Positions 8,678-17,663 of a stretch of 64,000 nucleotides of DNA are shown here, one piece after another (the first letter of the stretch is position 1; every line of letters starts with the position of its first letter). The translations under genes were made by a program, and so were the position numbers. This DNA comes from Agromyces sp. Soil535 (lineage in GTDB: Bacteria > Actinomycetota > Actinomycetes > Actinomycetales > Microbacteriaceae), in NCBI RefSeq assembly GCF_001428255.1, contig NZ_LMRW01000005.1, positions 341-64,340 of the forward strand. The letters run 5' to 3'. Under the pieces are notes generated by a model. That model worked only from the letters and a program-made list of their open reading frames with translations. It ran no database searches and was not told where the DNA came from.

Positions 8678-9283
8678 CTAGCCGAGTTCCGCGAGGGCGA
8701 GATTCAACTGCAGCACGTTCACGGTGGGTTCGCCCAGGTACCCGAGGTCCCGTGCCTGAATCCTAGACTCCACGAGTTCGCGGACCTCCGATTCCTCGAG
8801 ACCCCGCGCCTCGGCGACGCGCGCGACCTGCAGCAGCGCGTACTCGGGGCTGATGTGCGGGTCGAGGCCCGATGCCGACGCCGTCACCGCATCGGCCGGG
8901 ATCTCGTCGACGGAGACGCCCTCGAGCTCGGCGATCTGCGCCTGGCGCTCCTCGATCGCCGCGATGAGGTCGGAGTTCTCGGGACCCCAGTTGCTGCCGC
9001 TCGACGCACCCGCGTCGTAGCCGTCGCCGGCCGCGGACGGCCGGGACTGGAACCACTCGGGGAGCGGGTTGCCGTCGGCATCCGTGAACGACTGGCCGAT
9101 GAGCGCGGAACCCACGACCTCATTGCCCGAGCGCACGACCGAACCGTTCGCCTGGGCCGGCAGCGCCAGCTGCCCGATGCCGGTGACCACGAGCGTGTAG
9201 CCGACGCCGAGCACCAGGGTGAAGAGCAGCATCGCGCGGATCGCCACCCAGTGGGTGCGTACCGCTGTGCGAGTCGTACTCAT
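8678..9283 (-). CDS. kdpC: KdpC, stabilising subunit of the potassium-transporting ATPase
   Basis: Small single-pass membrane subunit of the KdpFABC complex. Of 201 residues, the N-terminal hydrophobic helix lies at about 14-38. Family motifs are present: SSGSNWGPEN, VTASASGLDPHISPEYA and, at the C-terminus, VNVLQLNLAL. It follows kdpB by 27 nt in the same operon. Confidence 0.93.
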   Translation of the reverse strand: MSTTRTAVRTHWVAIRAMLLFTLVLGVGYTLVVTGIGQLALPAQANGSVVRSGNEVVGSALIGQSFTDADGNPLPEWFQSRPSAAGDGYDAGASSGSNWGPENSDLIAAIEERQAQIAELEGVSVDEIPADAVTASASGLDPHISPEYALLQVARVAEARGLEESEVRELVESRIQARDLGYLGEPTVNVLQLNLALAELG

Positions 9284-9310
9284 GTCTTTCGATTCCTTTC
9301 GCGTCCGGGC

Positions 9311-11473
9311 TCAGAACCCGGGGATGAGGCTGATGACGAGGTCGATCAGCTTGATGCCGATGAACGGGGCGATGATGCCGCCGATGCCGTAGATCAGCAG
9401 GTTGCGGTTGAGGATCGCGGACGCTCCGAGCGGCCGGTACTTCACGCCGCGCAGCGCCAGCGGGATCAGGATCACGATGATGATCGCGTTGAAGATGATC
9501 GCCGACATGACCGCCGAGGCGGGCGAGCTCAACTGCATGATGTTCAGCGCCGCGAGCCCTGGGAAGATCCCCGCGAACATCGCCGGGATGATCGCGAAGT
9601 ACTTCGCGACATCGTTGGCGATCGAGAACGTCGTGAGCGCGCCGCGGGTGATGAGCAGCTGCTTGCCGATGGCGACGATCTCGATGAGCTTCGTCGGGTC
9701 GGAGTCGAGGTCGACCATGTTGCCGGCCTCCTTCGCGGCCGACGTGCCCGAGTTCATCGCCACACCGACGTCCGCCTGCGCGAGTGCCGGGGCGTCGTTC
9801 GTGCCGTCGCCGGTCATCGCGACGAGGTTGCCGCCCTCCTGCTCCCGCCGGATGAGCGCGATCTTGTCCTCGGGCGTGGACTCGGCGAGGTAGTCGTCGA
9901 CGCCCGCCTCGGCCGCGATGGCCTTCGCGGTGAGCGGGTTGTCGCCCGTGATCATCACGGTGCGGATGCCCATCTGGCGGAGCTCGCGGAAGCGATCGAC
10001 GAGCCCGTCCTTGACGATGTCCTTCAGGTGGACGACGCCGAGGATGCGTGCCGTGCCATCGGCGGACTTCTGCGCCACGACGAGCGGCGTGCCGCCGCTG
10101 ACCGAGATCGCGTCCACACGCTGGTCGAGCTCCTCGTGCTCGCTCGACGGTATCGTGCCGCTCTCCTCGACCCAGGCGATGACCGCCGAGCCGGCGCCCT
10201 TGCGGACGATCGACCCATCGGCGAGGTCGAGACCCGACATGCGGGTCTGCGCGGTGAACGGCACGATGTCGCCGGCCGGCGCCGTCTCGTAGCTGATGCC
10301 GCGTTCCGCGGCGAGGGTCACGATCGACGAGCCCTCGGGCGTCGGGTCGGCGAGCGAGGCGAGCGCCGCGGCCCGCTCGAGCTCGGTGACGTCGACGCCG
10401 GGCATCGGCACGAACTCGCTCGCGCGGCGGTTGCCGTGCGTGATCGTTCCGGTCTTGTCGAGGAGCAGCGTCGTGACGTCGCCCGCCGCCTCAACTGCTC
10501 GGCCCGACATCGCGAGCACGTTGCGCTGCACGAGGCGGTCCATGCCGGCGATGCCGATGGCCGAGAGGAGCGCGCCGATCGTCGTCGGGATGAGGCAGAC
10601 GAGGAGCGCGATGAGCACCGGGATGCTCGCCGGGGCCGCCGCATAGGATGCGATCGGGTTCAGCGTGAGCACGACCACCACGAAGATGATCGAGAGGCTC
10701 ACGAGCAGGATGTTCAGCGCGATCTCGTTCGGCGTCTTCTGGCGCGACGCGCCCTCGACGAGCGCGATCATGCGGTCGACGAAGGTCTCGCCGGGCTTCG
10801 AAGTGATGCGCACCACGATCCGGTCCGAGAGCACCCGCGTGCCGCCGGTGACCGCCGAGCGGTCGCCGCCCGACTCGCGCACGACGGGGGCGGACTCGCC
10901 GGTGATGGCGGACTCGTCCACCGACGCGATGCCCTGGACGATGTCTCCATCGCCGGGGATCGACTCGCCGGCCGACACCACGACGATGTCGCCGAGCCGG
11001 AGATCGCCCGAGGAGACCTCGGTGATCGGCGTTCGCTCGGCTGCGGCATCCGACACCTCGTCGTAGCGCGTCACGAGGTGCGCGACCGTCGAGGTGCGGG
11101 TCTGTCGCAGCGTGTCGGCCTGCGCCTTGCCGCGACCCTCGGCCACGGCCTCCGCGAGGTTCGCGAAGACGACCGTCAGCCAGAGCCAGATCGCGATGCC
11201 CCAGGTGAACGCGACGGGCACGGTCGTGCCGCCCGACGTCTCAGGACCGCCGAGGAACGGCTCGGCGATCGCGATCACGGTGGTGAGCGCCGCCCCGATC
11301 TCGACGATGAACATGACGGGGTTGTGCCACATCTGTCGAGGGTCGAGCTTGCGGAGGGCGCTGGGGAGCGCTTGGAGGAGTTGCGCCGGACCGAAGCCGC
11401 CCATCGGGCGCTTCGATGGCGAGCCCATCGGGCGTGGGGTGTGGCCGGTCATTTCGGAGATGGTGGTGGACAT
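9311..11473 (-). CDS. kdpB: KdpB, P-type ATPase catalytic subunit
   Basis: ATP-hydrolysing subunit of the high-affinity potassium pump; 720 residues, a little longer than the E. coli protein because of a charged, proline-rich N-terminal extension. The phosphorylated aspartate is D339 in [13 protein letters not shown]. The TGES-type loop (AITGESAPV) and [18 protein letters not shown] hinge motif are intact, and several hydrophobic helices are visible. kdpA ends 3 nt upstream, so expression is coupled. Confidence 0.96.
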   Translation of the reverse strand: MSTTISEMTGHTPRPMGSPSKRPMGGFGPAQLLQALPSALRKLDPRQMWHNPVMFIVEIGAALTTVIAIAEPFLGGPETSGGTTVPVAFTWGIAIWLWLTVVFANLAEAVAEGRGKAQADTLRQTRTSTVAHLVTRYDEVSDAAAERTPITEVSSGDLRLGDIVVVSAGESIPGDGDIVQGIASVDESAITGESAPVVRESGGDRSAVTGGTRVLSDRIVVRITSKPGETFVDRMIALVEGASRQKTPNEIALNILLVSLSIIFVVVVLTLNPIASYAAAPASIPVLIALLVCLIPTTIGALLSAIGIAGMDRLVQRNVLAMSGRAVEAAGDVTTLLLDKTGTITHGNRRASEFVPMPGVDVTELERAAALASLADPTPEGSSIVTLAAERGISYETAPAGDIVPFTAQTRMSGLDLADGSIVRKGAGSAVIAWVEESGTIPSSEHEELDQRVDAISVSGGTPLVVAQKSADGTARILGVVHLKDIVKDGLVDRFRELRQMGIRTVMITGDNPLTAKAIAAEAGVDDYLAESTPEDKIALIRREQEGGNLVAMTGDGTNDAPALAQADVGVAMNSGTSAAKEAGNMVDLDSDPTKLIEIVAIGKQLLITRGALTTFSIANDVAKYFAIIPAMFAGIFPGLAALNIMQLSSPASAVMSAIIFNAIIIVILIPLALRGVKYRPLGASAILNRNLLIYGIGGIIAPFIGIKLIDLVISLIPGF

Positions 11474-11476
11474 GGA

Positions 11477-13150
11477 TCAGCTCAGCCCTTCTGCCAGGGG
11501 ACCCAGCGTGAGAACGGGGAAATAGGTGAGGGCGGTGACGAGGACCGTCACGCCGACGAGGAGGCCGACGAACTGCGGCCGGTAGGTGGGGAGGGTGCCG
11601 GCGGTCGCGGGCACCTTGTCCTGCGCGGCGAGGCTGCCCGCGAGGGCGAGCACGAGCACGATCGGCACGAACCGGCCGAGCAGCATCGCGATGCCGAGCG
11701 CCGTGTTGAGCCACGGCGTGTTCGCCGTGAGTCCCGCGAAGGCCGAGCCGTTGTTGTTCGCCGCCGAGGTGAAGGCGTAGAGCACCTCGGACATGCCGTG
11801 GACGCCGGGGTTCCAGATCGACACCGCCTCGACGTCCTCGCGGACGCCCGGGATTGCGAAGCTCAGGGCGGTACCGGCGAGCACGAGCGTCGGCGTGACG
11901 AGGATGTAGAGGCTCGCGAGCTTGATCTCGCGCGGGCCGATCTTCTTGCCGAGGTACTCGGGCGTGCGGCCCACCAGGAGGCCGGCGATGAACACCGCGA
12001 TGACCGCGAGCACCAGCATGCCGTAGAGGCCGGATCCGGTGCCGCCCGGGGCGACCTCGCCGAGCATCATGTTGAGCATCGGCATCGTGCCGCCGAGCGC
12101 GGTGAACGAGTCGTGCATCGAGTTGACGGCGCCGGTCGACGTGAGCGTGGTCGAAGTGGCGAAGAGCGTCGAGGTGAGGATCCCGTAGCGCTGCTCCTTG
12201 CCCTCCATGGCGCCGCCGGCGAGCTCGGGCGCGGTGCCCGCGCCGTTCAGCTCGATCGCGCTGAGCGTGACGAGCGAGACGACGAAGAGCGTCGCCATGG
12301 TGGCGAGGATCGCGTAGCCCTGCTTGTTGCTGCCCACCATCTTGCCGAAGGTCCGGGGGAGCGCGAACGGGATCGCGAGGAGGAGCACGATCTCGAAGAG
12401 GTTCGTCCAGCCCGTCGGGTTCTCGAACGGGTGGGCGGAGTTCGCGTTGAAGAACCCGCCGCCGTTCGTGCCGAACTCCTTGATGACCTCCTGCGAGGCC
12501 ACCGGTCCGCCTGGCAGGTTCTGCGTGTTGCCGGCGAGCGTCGTGATCTCGGTGAAGCCGTTGAAGTTCTGCACCACTCCACCCGCGATCAGGATGATCG
12601 CGCCGACGATCGCGACCGGCAGCAGCAACCGGAACGACCCGCGGAACAGGTCGACCCAGAAGTTGCCGATCGTGCCCGACCTGCGCCGCGCGAAGCCGCG
12701 CACGAGGGCGACGGCCACCGCGATGCCGACCGCGGCCGACACGAAGTTCTGCACGGCGAGGCCGGCGAGCTGCACGGTGTAGCCCATGGTGATGTCGGGC
12801 GAGTACGACTGCCAGTTCGTGTTCGTCACGAACGAGGCCGCCGTGTTGAACGACAGCCCCTCGGGAATCGCCGGGAGTCCGAGCGAGTACGGCAGCACCG
12901 CCTGCGCGCGCTGCAGGACGTACACGAAGATCACGCCGACGACCGAGAACGCGAGCACGCCGCGAAGGTAGGCCGGCCATGACTGCTCGGAACGGGGGTC
13001 GACCCCGACGAGACGATAGAGGCCGCGTTCGACCCCCCAGTCCTTCGTCGAGGTGTAGATGTGCGCCATGTAGTCGCCGAGGGGGCGGTAGAGGAGGGCG
13101 AGGATCAGGACGAGGGTGGCAGCCTGCAAGAGGCCGAGGAGTACGTCCAT
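11477..13150 (-). CDS. kdpA: KdpA, potassium-translocating subunit
   Basis: Channel-like potassium-binding subunit of KdpFABC, related to the SKT superfamily. It has 557 residues with about ten membrane helices and conserved loop motifs such as [27 protein letters not shown] and [14 protein letters not shown] that build the selectivity filter. Its ATG overlaps the kdpF stop codon by one base (TGATG), implying coupled translation. Confidence 0.96.
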   Translation of the reverse strand: MDVLLGLLQAATLVLILALLYRPLGDYMAHIYTSTKDWGVERGLYRLVGVDPRSEQSWPAYLRGVLAFSVVGVIFVYVLQRAQAVLPYSLGLPAIPEGLSFNTAASFVTNTNWQSYSPDITMGYTVQLAGLAVQNFVSAAVGIAVAVALVRGFARRRSGTIGNFWVDLFRGSFRLLLPVAIVGAIILIAGGVVQNFNGFTEITTLAGNTQNLPGGPVASQEVIKEFGTNGGGFFNANSAHPFENPTGWTNLFEIVLLLAIPFALPRTFGKMVGSNKQGYAILATMATLFVVSLVTLSAIELNGAGTAPELAGGAMEGKEQRYGILTSTLFATSTTLTSTGAVNSMHDSFTALGGTMPMLNMMLGEVAPGGTGSGLYGMLVLAVIAVFIAGLLVGRTPEYLGKKIGPREIKLASLYILVTPTLVLAGTALSFAIPGVREDVEAVSIWNPGVHGMSEVLYAFTSAANNNGSAFAGLTANTPWLNTALGIAMLLGRFVPIVLVLALAGSLAAQDKVPATAGTLPTYRPQFVGLLVGVTVLVTALTYFPVLTLGPLAEGLS

Positions 13151-13239
13151 CAGAACCGCTCAGGCTTCACGAGGGCGTACACGAGGTACACCACGATTGC
13201 GACACCCAACGCGGCAGTGAGGAGATCGAAGAAGATCAC
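13150..13239 (-). CDS. kdpF: KdpF small subunit
   Basis: A 29-residue single-helix membrane peptide starting at GTG 13239, with hydrophobic core [19 protein letters not shown] and C-terminal KPERF. The KPERF-like end is characteristic of KdpF, which stabilises the Kdp complex at the KdpA surface. Its GTG start overlaps the stop of the upstream small frame as GTGA, and its stop overlaps the kdpA start. Confidence 0.9.
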   Translation of the reverse strand: MIFFDLLTAALGVAIVVYLVYALVKPERF

Positions 13240-13319
13240 AGCTTCTCGACTCCCTTCGCGATGATGCCCACGACGACGAACACCGCGATGATGGCGGCGA
13301 CGTAGATCAGGTCGAGCAC
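13236..13319 (-). CDS. 27-residue membrane peptide heading the kdp operon
   Basis: A short frame starting at GTG 13319, preceded by a GGAG ribosome-binding site. It encodes one hydrophobic helix (LIYVAAIIAVFVVVGII) ending AKGVEKL. It overlaps kdpF by GTGA, so it is the first cistron of a chain of coupled genes. It resembles KdpF in size and topology but ends differently. A second small Kdp-associated subunit or a leader gene is possible. The same strand can be read as a longer frame from 13427, but the first part is Arg-rich and not protein-like. Confidence 0.6.
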   Translation of the reverse strand: MLDLIYVAAIIAVFVVVGIIAKGVEKL

Positions 13320-13489
13320 GAGGACTCCAGGGATACAGGTCCGCCGGCCGCGGGCGCAGCGGGCGGGCAGTGTTCGACTGCGCATCCGATGCAACACCCG
13401 GGCGGATGCCCCGGCGGTGATCCTCACGGTTCCCTAACGGGCCGCGCGGGGATCCGAACGTCGCGCTCACGCATGACCGGGCGGTCCGC

Positions 13490-13495
13490 TACCGT
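13490..13495 (+). promoter_or_regulatory. -10 TACCGT, leaderless-type promoter
   Basis: TACCGT ends 6 nt before the ATG at 13502, placing the expected transcription start at or next to the start codon. No ribosome-binding site is visible. Confidence 0.45.
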
Positions 13496-13501
13496 GTGCT
13501 C

Positions 13502-13897
13502 ATGGAAGCGTCGGAGGTCGTCTCGGTCGTCGCCGAGGTGATCGGCTGGATCGCCCTCGCGGGCAGCCTCGGATGCCTCCTGCTCGCCCTGCTGATCCGC
13601 ATCGCCGACGGCCGCTGGGTCCGCACCCAGGCGGTGGTCATCGACCAGGAGCACGGTTCGACCGTGCGCTGGTTCGCCGAGGGCGCCTTCCACCAACGAC
13701 GCCTGGGCGACGACGAACGCGCGCACGTCCTGCGGCTCGACGAGGAGCTCGCGTACTACCGGCAGCGCGAGCCCGACCGGCTGCGACTGCACGACCCGCC
13801 GCATGGGCGGAGGGTCATCCGGATGCTGGGGCTCGTGCTCCTCGGGATCGCCGCCCTCGCGGGGTTCATCGGGCTCGTGCTCATGCTCGTCGGCTGA
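13502..13897 (+). CDS. small two-helix membrane protein, unknown
   Basis: I do not recognise this 131-residue protein. It has an N-terminal membrane helix (about 10-33, ending in charged IRIADGRW), a hydrophilic middle with acidic and arginine-rich segments, and a C-terminal helix (about 107-130). It transcribes away from the kdp operon. The ATG at 13502 is preferred over an in-frame GTG at 13496 because a TACCGT -10 hexamer lies 6 nt upstream. Its stop abuts the stop of the convergent regulator gene (TGATCA). Confidence 0.6.
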   Translation: MEASEVVSVVAEVIGWIALAGSLGCLLLALLIRIADGRWVRTQAVVIDQEHGSTVRWFAEGAFHQRRLGDDERAHVLRLDEELAYYRQREPDRLRLHDPPHGRRVIRMLGLVLLGIAALAGFIGLVLMLVG

Positions 13898-14365
13898 TCA
13901 CGGCGAGCGGAGCTCCTCCCATTCGCGCATGAGCTCGGGCAGGCGCGAATCGACGAACCGGTAGAACCGCGCCATCTCTCTGGCGCGGCGTGCGCCAGCG
14001 GCGGCCTCGTCTCCGATGGCGTCCGCGGCGCGGTCGCCGAGATCGGCGATGATGCCATAGACCGGGCTCTTCGCGGTGACCGCGGTGTACCAGGCGTCGT
14101 CGAGGAACTCCCAGCGGTCGCGGCGACTGCCCGCCTGCGGCACCCGGTGCAGGATGCCGATCTGCTCCAGGTAGCGCACCGCACCCGAGATCGCCGCGGC
14201 GCTGACGCCGAGCCGCTCGGCGAGCTCGCTCGCGGTGAGTCCCCCCGCCTCGGCGACGAGCAGGGCCATGAGCACCCGCGCCGGCATCCGCGGGAACCCG
14301 GCCGCGGTGAGGACCGCGGCCGACTGCTCGACCGCGGCCTTCAGGCCCTGCTCGTCGCGTGGCAT
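13898..14365 (-). CDS. GbsR/MarR-type transcriptional regulator
   Basis: A 155-residue winged-helix regulator. Residues 20-80 carry the DNA-binding domain with the helix-turn-helix LTASELAERLGVSAAAISGAVRYLEQIGILHRV. The rest is helical and should form the dimer interface. It is the third gene of the operon ABC ATPase-permease-regulator, 12 nt after the permease. A 20-bp inverted repeat overlaps the operon promoter at 16948-16967 and is the obvious candidate binding site, so I infer autoregulated repression of the exporter. The ligand is unknown. Confidence 0.85.
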   Translation of the reverse strand: MPRDEQGLKAAVEQSAAVLTAAGFPRMPARVLMALLVAEAGGLTASELAERLGVSAAAISGAVRYLEQIGILHRVPQAGSRRDRWEFLDDAWYTAVTAKSPVYGIIADLGDRAADAIGDEAAAGARRAREMARFYRFVDSRLPELMREWEELRSP

Positions 14366-14377
14366 CCGCTCAGTCTC

Positions 14378-16000
14378 TCATCCGCCGCTCGCGAGCTCCC
14401 GGCGTCGCATCGACCACACGGCGGCCGCGCCGGCGGCGAGGCCGATCGCGAGCATCCAGAACCCGCCGGTCCAGTCGGTCTCCCCACCCGCCGGCACCGG
14501 GGAGTGCGCGAACGGGGAGAGGTCGACGAGCCACTCGGGGAACTGCAGGATCGGGCCCCACGTGCCGAGGATCGCGGCCACGCCGACGGCCGTCCAGCCG
14601 ACGGGGATGGTCGCGCGCGGCAGGAACGCGAAGACGAGCAGCGTGAGCCCGAGGAAGACCAGGCACGCCGGCAGCTGCGCCGCCGCGGCCTCGAACACGT
14701 TCGGGATGAGCGACTCGGGGTCCGAGGCACTGCCCGCACCGGCGATGCCTGCGAGGGCAGCGGCGGCGAGCACGATGACGATCACGATCGTGCCGACGAT
14801 CCAGTACTCGAGCAGCCAGCGCACGCGCGGCACGGGAGTGCCGAGCACGAGCTCGGCGGTGCCGTGGGCCTCCTCCTGCCGGGCGCGTATGCCCACCTGG
14901 ATCGCGCAGCATGCGGCGAGCACGCCGACGATGCCGTAGAACACGGCCACGAACGCCTCCTCGATGGAGGCCTCGCTGCCGATCGCCCGGCGCAGCGTCT
15001 CGAGCACCTGGGGTGCGTCGGTGGCGGCCTGGTCGACCACCGACGAGAGCGAGGTCGCCAGCAGCCCCGTCGCGACGGCGCCCGCCGTCCACGACAGCAG
15101 GATCGACGTGTTCAGCCGCCAGACCAGGCCGAACGAGCTCGAGAGCACCGGCCCTGCCGTCGCGCGGCCGGCGCGGCCGGCGATGAGGCTCGCGCCCTGG
15201 TCGCGCACCGCCTGCAGGCCGAACACGAGCGCGATGAGCGCGGCCGCGAACGCGAGCGGGATGAGGAGCGGCGTCAGGTCGTTCTCGACGAAGGCGCCGG
15301 TGAACTGCCCGTACCCGATCGGCGACAGCCAGCTCGGCCAGGCCGGCGTCACCTGGAGCAGGTCGTCCGACGGGGTTCCCGCGGCGTCGCCGATGCCGCG
15401 CAGCAGGTACGCGGCGAGGACGAACGCGACCGAAATCCCGTTCGCCCCCCGCGACGTTCGGAACAGCTGGGCGGCGAACAGGCCGAAGGCGAGGAACGCG
15501 ATGCCGGAGACCATGATCGCCGCGCCCCAGACGAACGATCCGGTGGCGTCGAGGCCGTTCGCGATCAGCGCGAGCGCGATGAGCAGGCCGAGCGCGACGT
15601 TGGCGAGCACGCCGTGGACGACGGTCGCCGTCGTCGGCAGGATCCGACCCGCGGGCGTCGCGGCGATCGACTCGGCGCGACCCTGCTCCTCCTCGGCGCG
15701 GGTGTGGCGCACTGCGAGGAACGTGCTCATCAGGCCGCCCATGAGGGCCAGCCAGGCGAACAGCAGGAAGAACGCGAACGCGCCGTCGTCCACGCCGTTC
15801 GGCGTGCCGCGGAACACGAGGATGGTCCGGGTCGCGATCGCGACGCCGAGGATCTCACGCCGATCCTGCTCCTCGCCGTAGGTGTCGTATACCGCGGTGA
15901 TGGAGGCGTACGCCAGCAACGCGGTGCCGACGATCCACAGCGCGAGCTGCAGCCGGTCACGGCGGATGCGCTGCCGGAGCAGCACGACGAGCCTGGTCAC
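14378..16000 (-). CDS. ABC exporter permease (ABC-2 type, polyketide-exporter-like)
   Basis: Large integral membrane subunit of 540 residues with about twelve hydrophobic segments arranged as two six-helix halves, the architecture of TipS/exporter-of-polyketide-antibiotics permeases. Its start overlaps the ATPase stop by 4 nt (ATGA at 15997-16000). The partner ATPase and regulator flank it, so it is probably a drug- or lipid-type exporter. The substrate cannot be read from sequence. Confidence 0.85.
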   Translation of the reverse strand: MTRLVVLLRQRIRRDRLQLALWIVGTALLAYASITAVYDTYGEEQDRREILGVAIATRTILVFRGTPNGVDDGAFAFFLLFAWLALMGGLMSTFLAVRHTRAEEEQGRAESIAATPAGRILPTTATVVHGVLANVALGLLIALALIANGLDATGSFVWGAAIMVSGIAFLAFGLFAAQLFRTSRGANGISVAFVLAAYLLRGIGDAAGTPSDDLLQVTPAWPSWLSPIGYGQFTGAFVENDLTPLLIPLAFAAALIALVFGLQAVRDQGASLIAGRAGRATAGPVLSSSFGLVWRLNTSILLSWTAGAVATGLLATSLSSVVDQAATDAPQVLETLRRAIGSEASIEEAFVAVFYGIVGVLAACCAIQVGIRARQEEAHGTAELVLGTPVPRVRWLLEYWIVGTIVIVIVLAAAALAGIAGAGSASDPESLIPNVFEAAAAQLPACLVFLGLTLLVFAFLPRATIPVGWTAVGVAAILGTWGPILQFPEWLVDLSPFAHSPVPAGGETDWTGGFWMLAIGLAAGAAAVWSMRRRELASGG

Positions 16001-16929
16001 GCCCGCACCTCCACTTCGACCGGGGCGAGCTCGTCGCCGTAGTGGCGCAGGAAGAGGTCCTCGAGCGAGGGCGGCGCGACGGTCAGGCCCCGCACTTCGA
16101 GACGTGCGAGCTCGGGCAGCACGCCGGCCACGCGGTCGCTGTCGACCGTGAACCGCACTCGGCCGCTGTCGATGACGAGGTCATGGGTGTCGGGGATCGC
16201 GGTGACTGCCGCCTCCCTCGCCGGGTCGTGCACGAACGCGATCTCGGTGCGGGTGAGGTGGCGGAGTTCGGCGAGGGTGCCGCTCTCGACCGTCCTCCCG
16301 GCGCGGATGATGCTGACGCGGTCGCAGAGCTCCTCGACCTCGGAGAGGATGTGGCTGGACAACAGCACGGTCGAGCCATCGCCGGCGATCTGGTCGATCT
16401 CCCGGTTGAACATCTGCTCCATGAGCGGGTCGATGCCGCTGGTCGGCTCGTCGAGCAGGTACAGCTCGGCCGGCGTCGCGAAGGCGGCGATGAGCGCCAC
16501 CTTCTGCCGGTTGCCCTTCGAGTACGCGCGCCCCTTCTTGCGCGGGTCGAACTGGAACACCTGGCAGAGCCGTTCCTTCTGCTTGCGATAGGCGGCCTTG
16601 TCCGTCGTTCCGCCGCGCAGTCGGCTGAGCAGGTCGATCGCCTCGCCGCCGGTGAGGTTCGGCCAGATCGAGACGTCACCCGGCACGTACGCGATGCGGC
16701 GGTGCAGGTCGGCGGCCTCGGTCCACGGGTCGCGCCCGAAGATCGTCGCCTCGCCGCCGGATGCCCGGGCGAGGCCGAGGAGGATGCGCAGGGTTGTGGT
16801 CTTCCCGGCGCCGTTCGGGCCCAGGAAGCCGTGGATCTCACCGGACTCGACCGTGAGGTCGAGCCCGTCGAGGGCGATGGTGCGCCCGAAGTGCTTCTGC
16901 AGGCCTCGGGTACTGATCACGGTGGTCAT
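15997..16929 (-). CDS. ABC exporter ATP-binding protein
   Basis: Energising subunit of the exporter; 310 residues. Walker A is GPNGAGKTT, Walker B LYLLDEPTSGID, and the signature is a variant, YSKGNRQKV, replacing LSGGQ, as in other DrrA/exporter-type ATPases. The last 90 residues form the usual C-terminal accessory region. It is the first gene of the operon. The ATG is preceded at 7 nt by TACCAT, so the transcript is probably leaderless. Confidence 0.92.
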   Translation of the reverse strand: MTTVISTRGLQKHFGRTIALDGLDLTVESGEIHGFLGPNGAGKTTTLRILLGLARASGGEATIFGRDPWTEAADLHRRIAYVPGDVSIWPNLTGGEAIDLLSRLRGGTTDKAAYRKQKERLCQVFQFDPRKKGRAYSKGNRQKVALIAAFATPAELYLLDEPTSGIDPLMEQMFNREIDQIAGDGSTVLLSSHILSEVEELCDRVSIIRAGRTVESGTLAELRHLTRTEIAFVHDPAREAAVTAIPDTHDLVIDSGRVRFTVDSDRVAGVLPELARLEVRGLTVAPPSLEDLFLRHYGDELAPVEVEVRA

Positions 16930-16936
16930 GGGCGTG

Positions 16937-16967
16937 ATGGTACGCCTGATTCACAATCTTGTGAATC
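16937..16967 (-). promoter_or_regulatory. promoter and 20-bp operator of the ABC exporter operon
   Basis: On the minus strand a -35 TTCACA (16965-16960) is followed after 17 bp by a -10 TACCAT (16942-16937), then 7 nt to the ATG. The inverted repeat GATTCACAATCTTGTGAATC (16948-16967 on plus), with 9-bp perfect arms, covers the -35 and spacer. A bound dimer would block RNA polymerase. The GbsR/MarR-type protein at the end of the operon is the likely binder. Confidence 0.65.
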
Positions 16968-16994
16968 TACATTAACGGATCCCTAACGCGCCGC

Positions 16995-17663
16995 CTACTC
17001 GAGCGCCGCGAACTTCTCGATGTCGCCCTCGGTGCCCGAGACGATGATGAGGTCGTGGTTCGACACCACGGTCTTCTCGGTGGCGTAGGTGAACGGCTTG
17101 CCCGGGCTCTTCACGCCCACGACGGTGACGTTATGCCGCGAGCGCACGCCCGACTCGGTGAGGTTCTTGCCGCGGATCGGCCTCGGCGGGTACATCTTCA
17201 CCAGCGCGAAGTCGTCGTCGAACTCGATGAAGTCGAGCATGCGGCCGCTCACCAGGTGGGCTGTGCGCTCGCCCGCCTCCCGCTCGGGGTAGATCACGTG
17301 GTTGGCGCCGATGCGCTCGAGGATCTTGCCGTGCGACGTCGAGATCGCCTTCGCCCAGATCTGCGGGACCTTGAGGTCGACGAGGTTCGCGGTGATGAGG
17401 ACGGATGCCTCGACCGACGACCCGACCGCGCAGACCGCGATCGAGAAGTCCTGGGCGCCGATCTGGCGCAGGGCGTCGATGTTGCGCGCATCCGCGACGA
17501 CCGCATGGGTCACCCGCTCGGCCCACTTCTGCACGAGGTTCTCGTCGTCGTCGACGGCGAGCACTTCGCGGCCCAGCCGGTCGAGCTGGCCCGCGGTGGC
17601 GGCGCCGAACCGGCCGAGGCCGATCACCAGCACCGGGGCGTCGTGCCTGATTCGATCAACCAA
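16995..17663 (-). CDS. TrkA/KtrA-type potassium channel regulatory (RCK) protein
   Basis: Cytoplasmic gating subunit of a Trk/Ktr potassium transporter; 222 residues. The N-terminal RCK domain has the Rossmann nucleotide-binding motif GLGRFG and acidic VDDDE at the end of strand 2. The C-terminal RCK_C domain is at about 140-222. The start is TTG at 17663, preceded by AGAGAGG, and the frame overlaps the TrkH gene by 8 nt, so the two are made together. Confidence 0.88.
   Translation of the reverse strand: MVDRIRHDAPVLVIGLGRFGAATAGQLDRLGREVLAVDDDENLVQKWAERVTHAVVADARNIDALRQIGAQDFSIAVCAVGSSVEASVLITANLVDLKVPQIWAKAISTSHGKILERIGANHVIYPEREAGERTAHLVSGRMLDFIEFDDDFALVKMYPPRPIRGKNLTESGVRSRHNVTVVGVKSPGKPFTYATEKTVVSNHDLIIVSGTEGDIEKFAALE

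Noticed and set aside
8615..12982. A 1455-codon open frame antisense to kdpC/kdpB/kdpA
   Set aside because: Arg/Asp/Glu-rich repetitive translation with no domain, fully antisense to well-conserved genes. It is a by-product of third-position G+C bias.
13240..13427. Longer reading of the small kdp-leader frame from GTG 13427
   Set aside because: The added residues are Arg-rich and not membrane-like; GTG 13319 has a proper ribosome-binding site.
13240..13501. c-di-AMP (ydaO-type) riboswitch ahead of kdp
   Set aside because: The leader is short and I could not identify the conserved ydaO core; no support.
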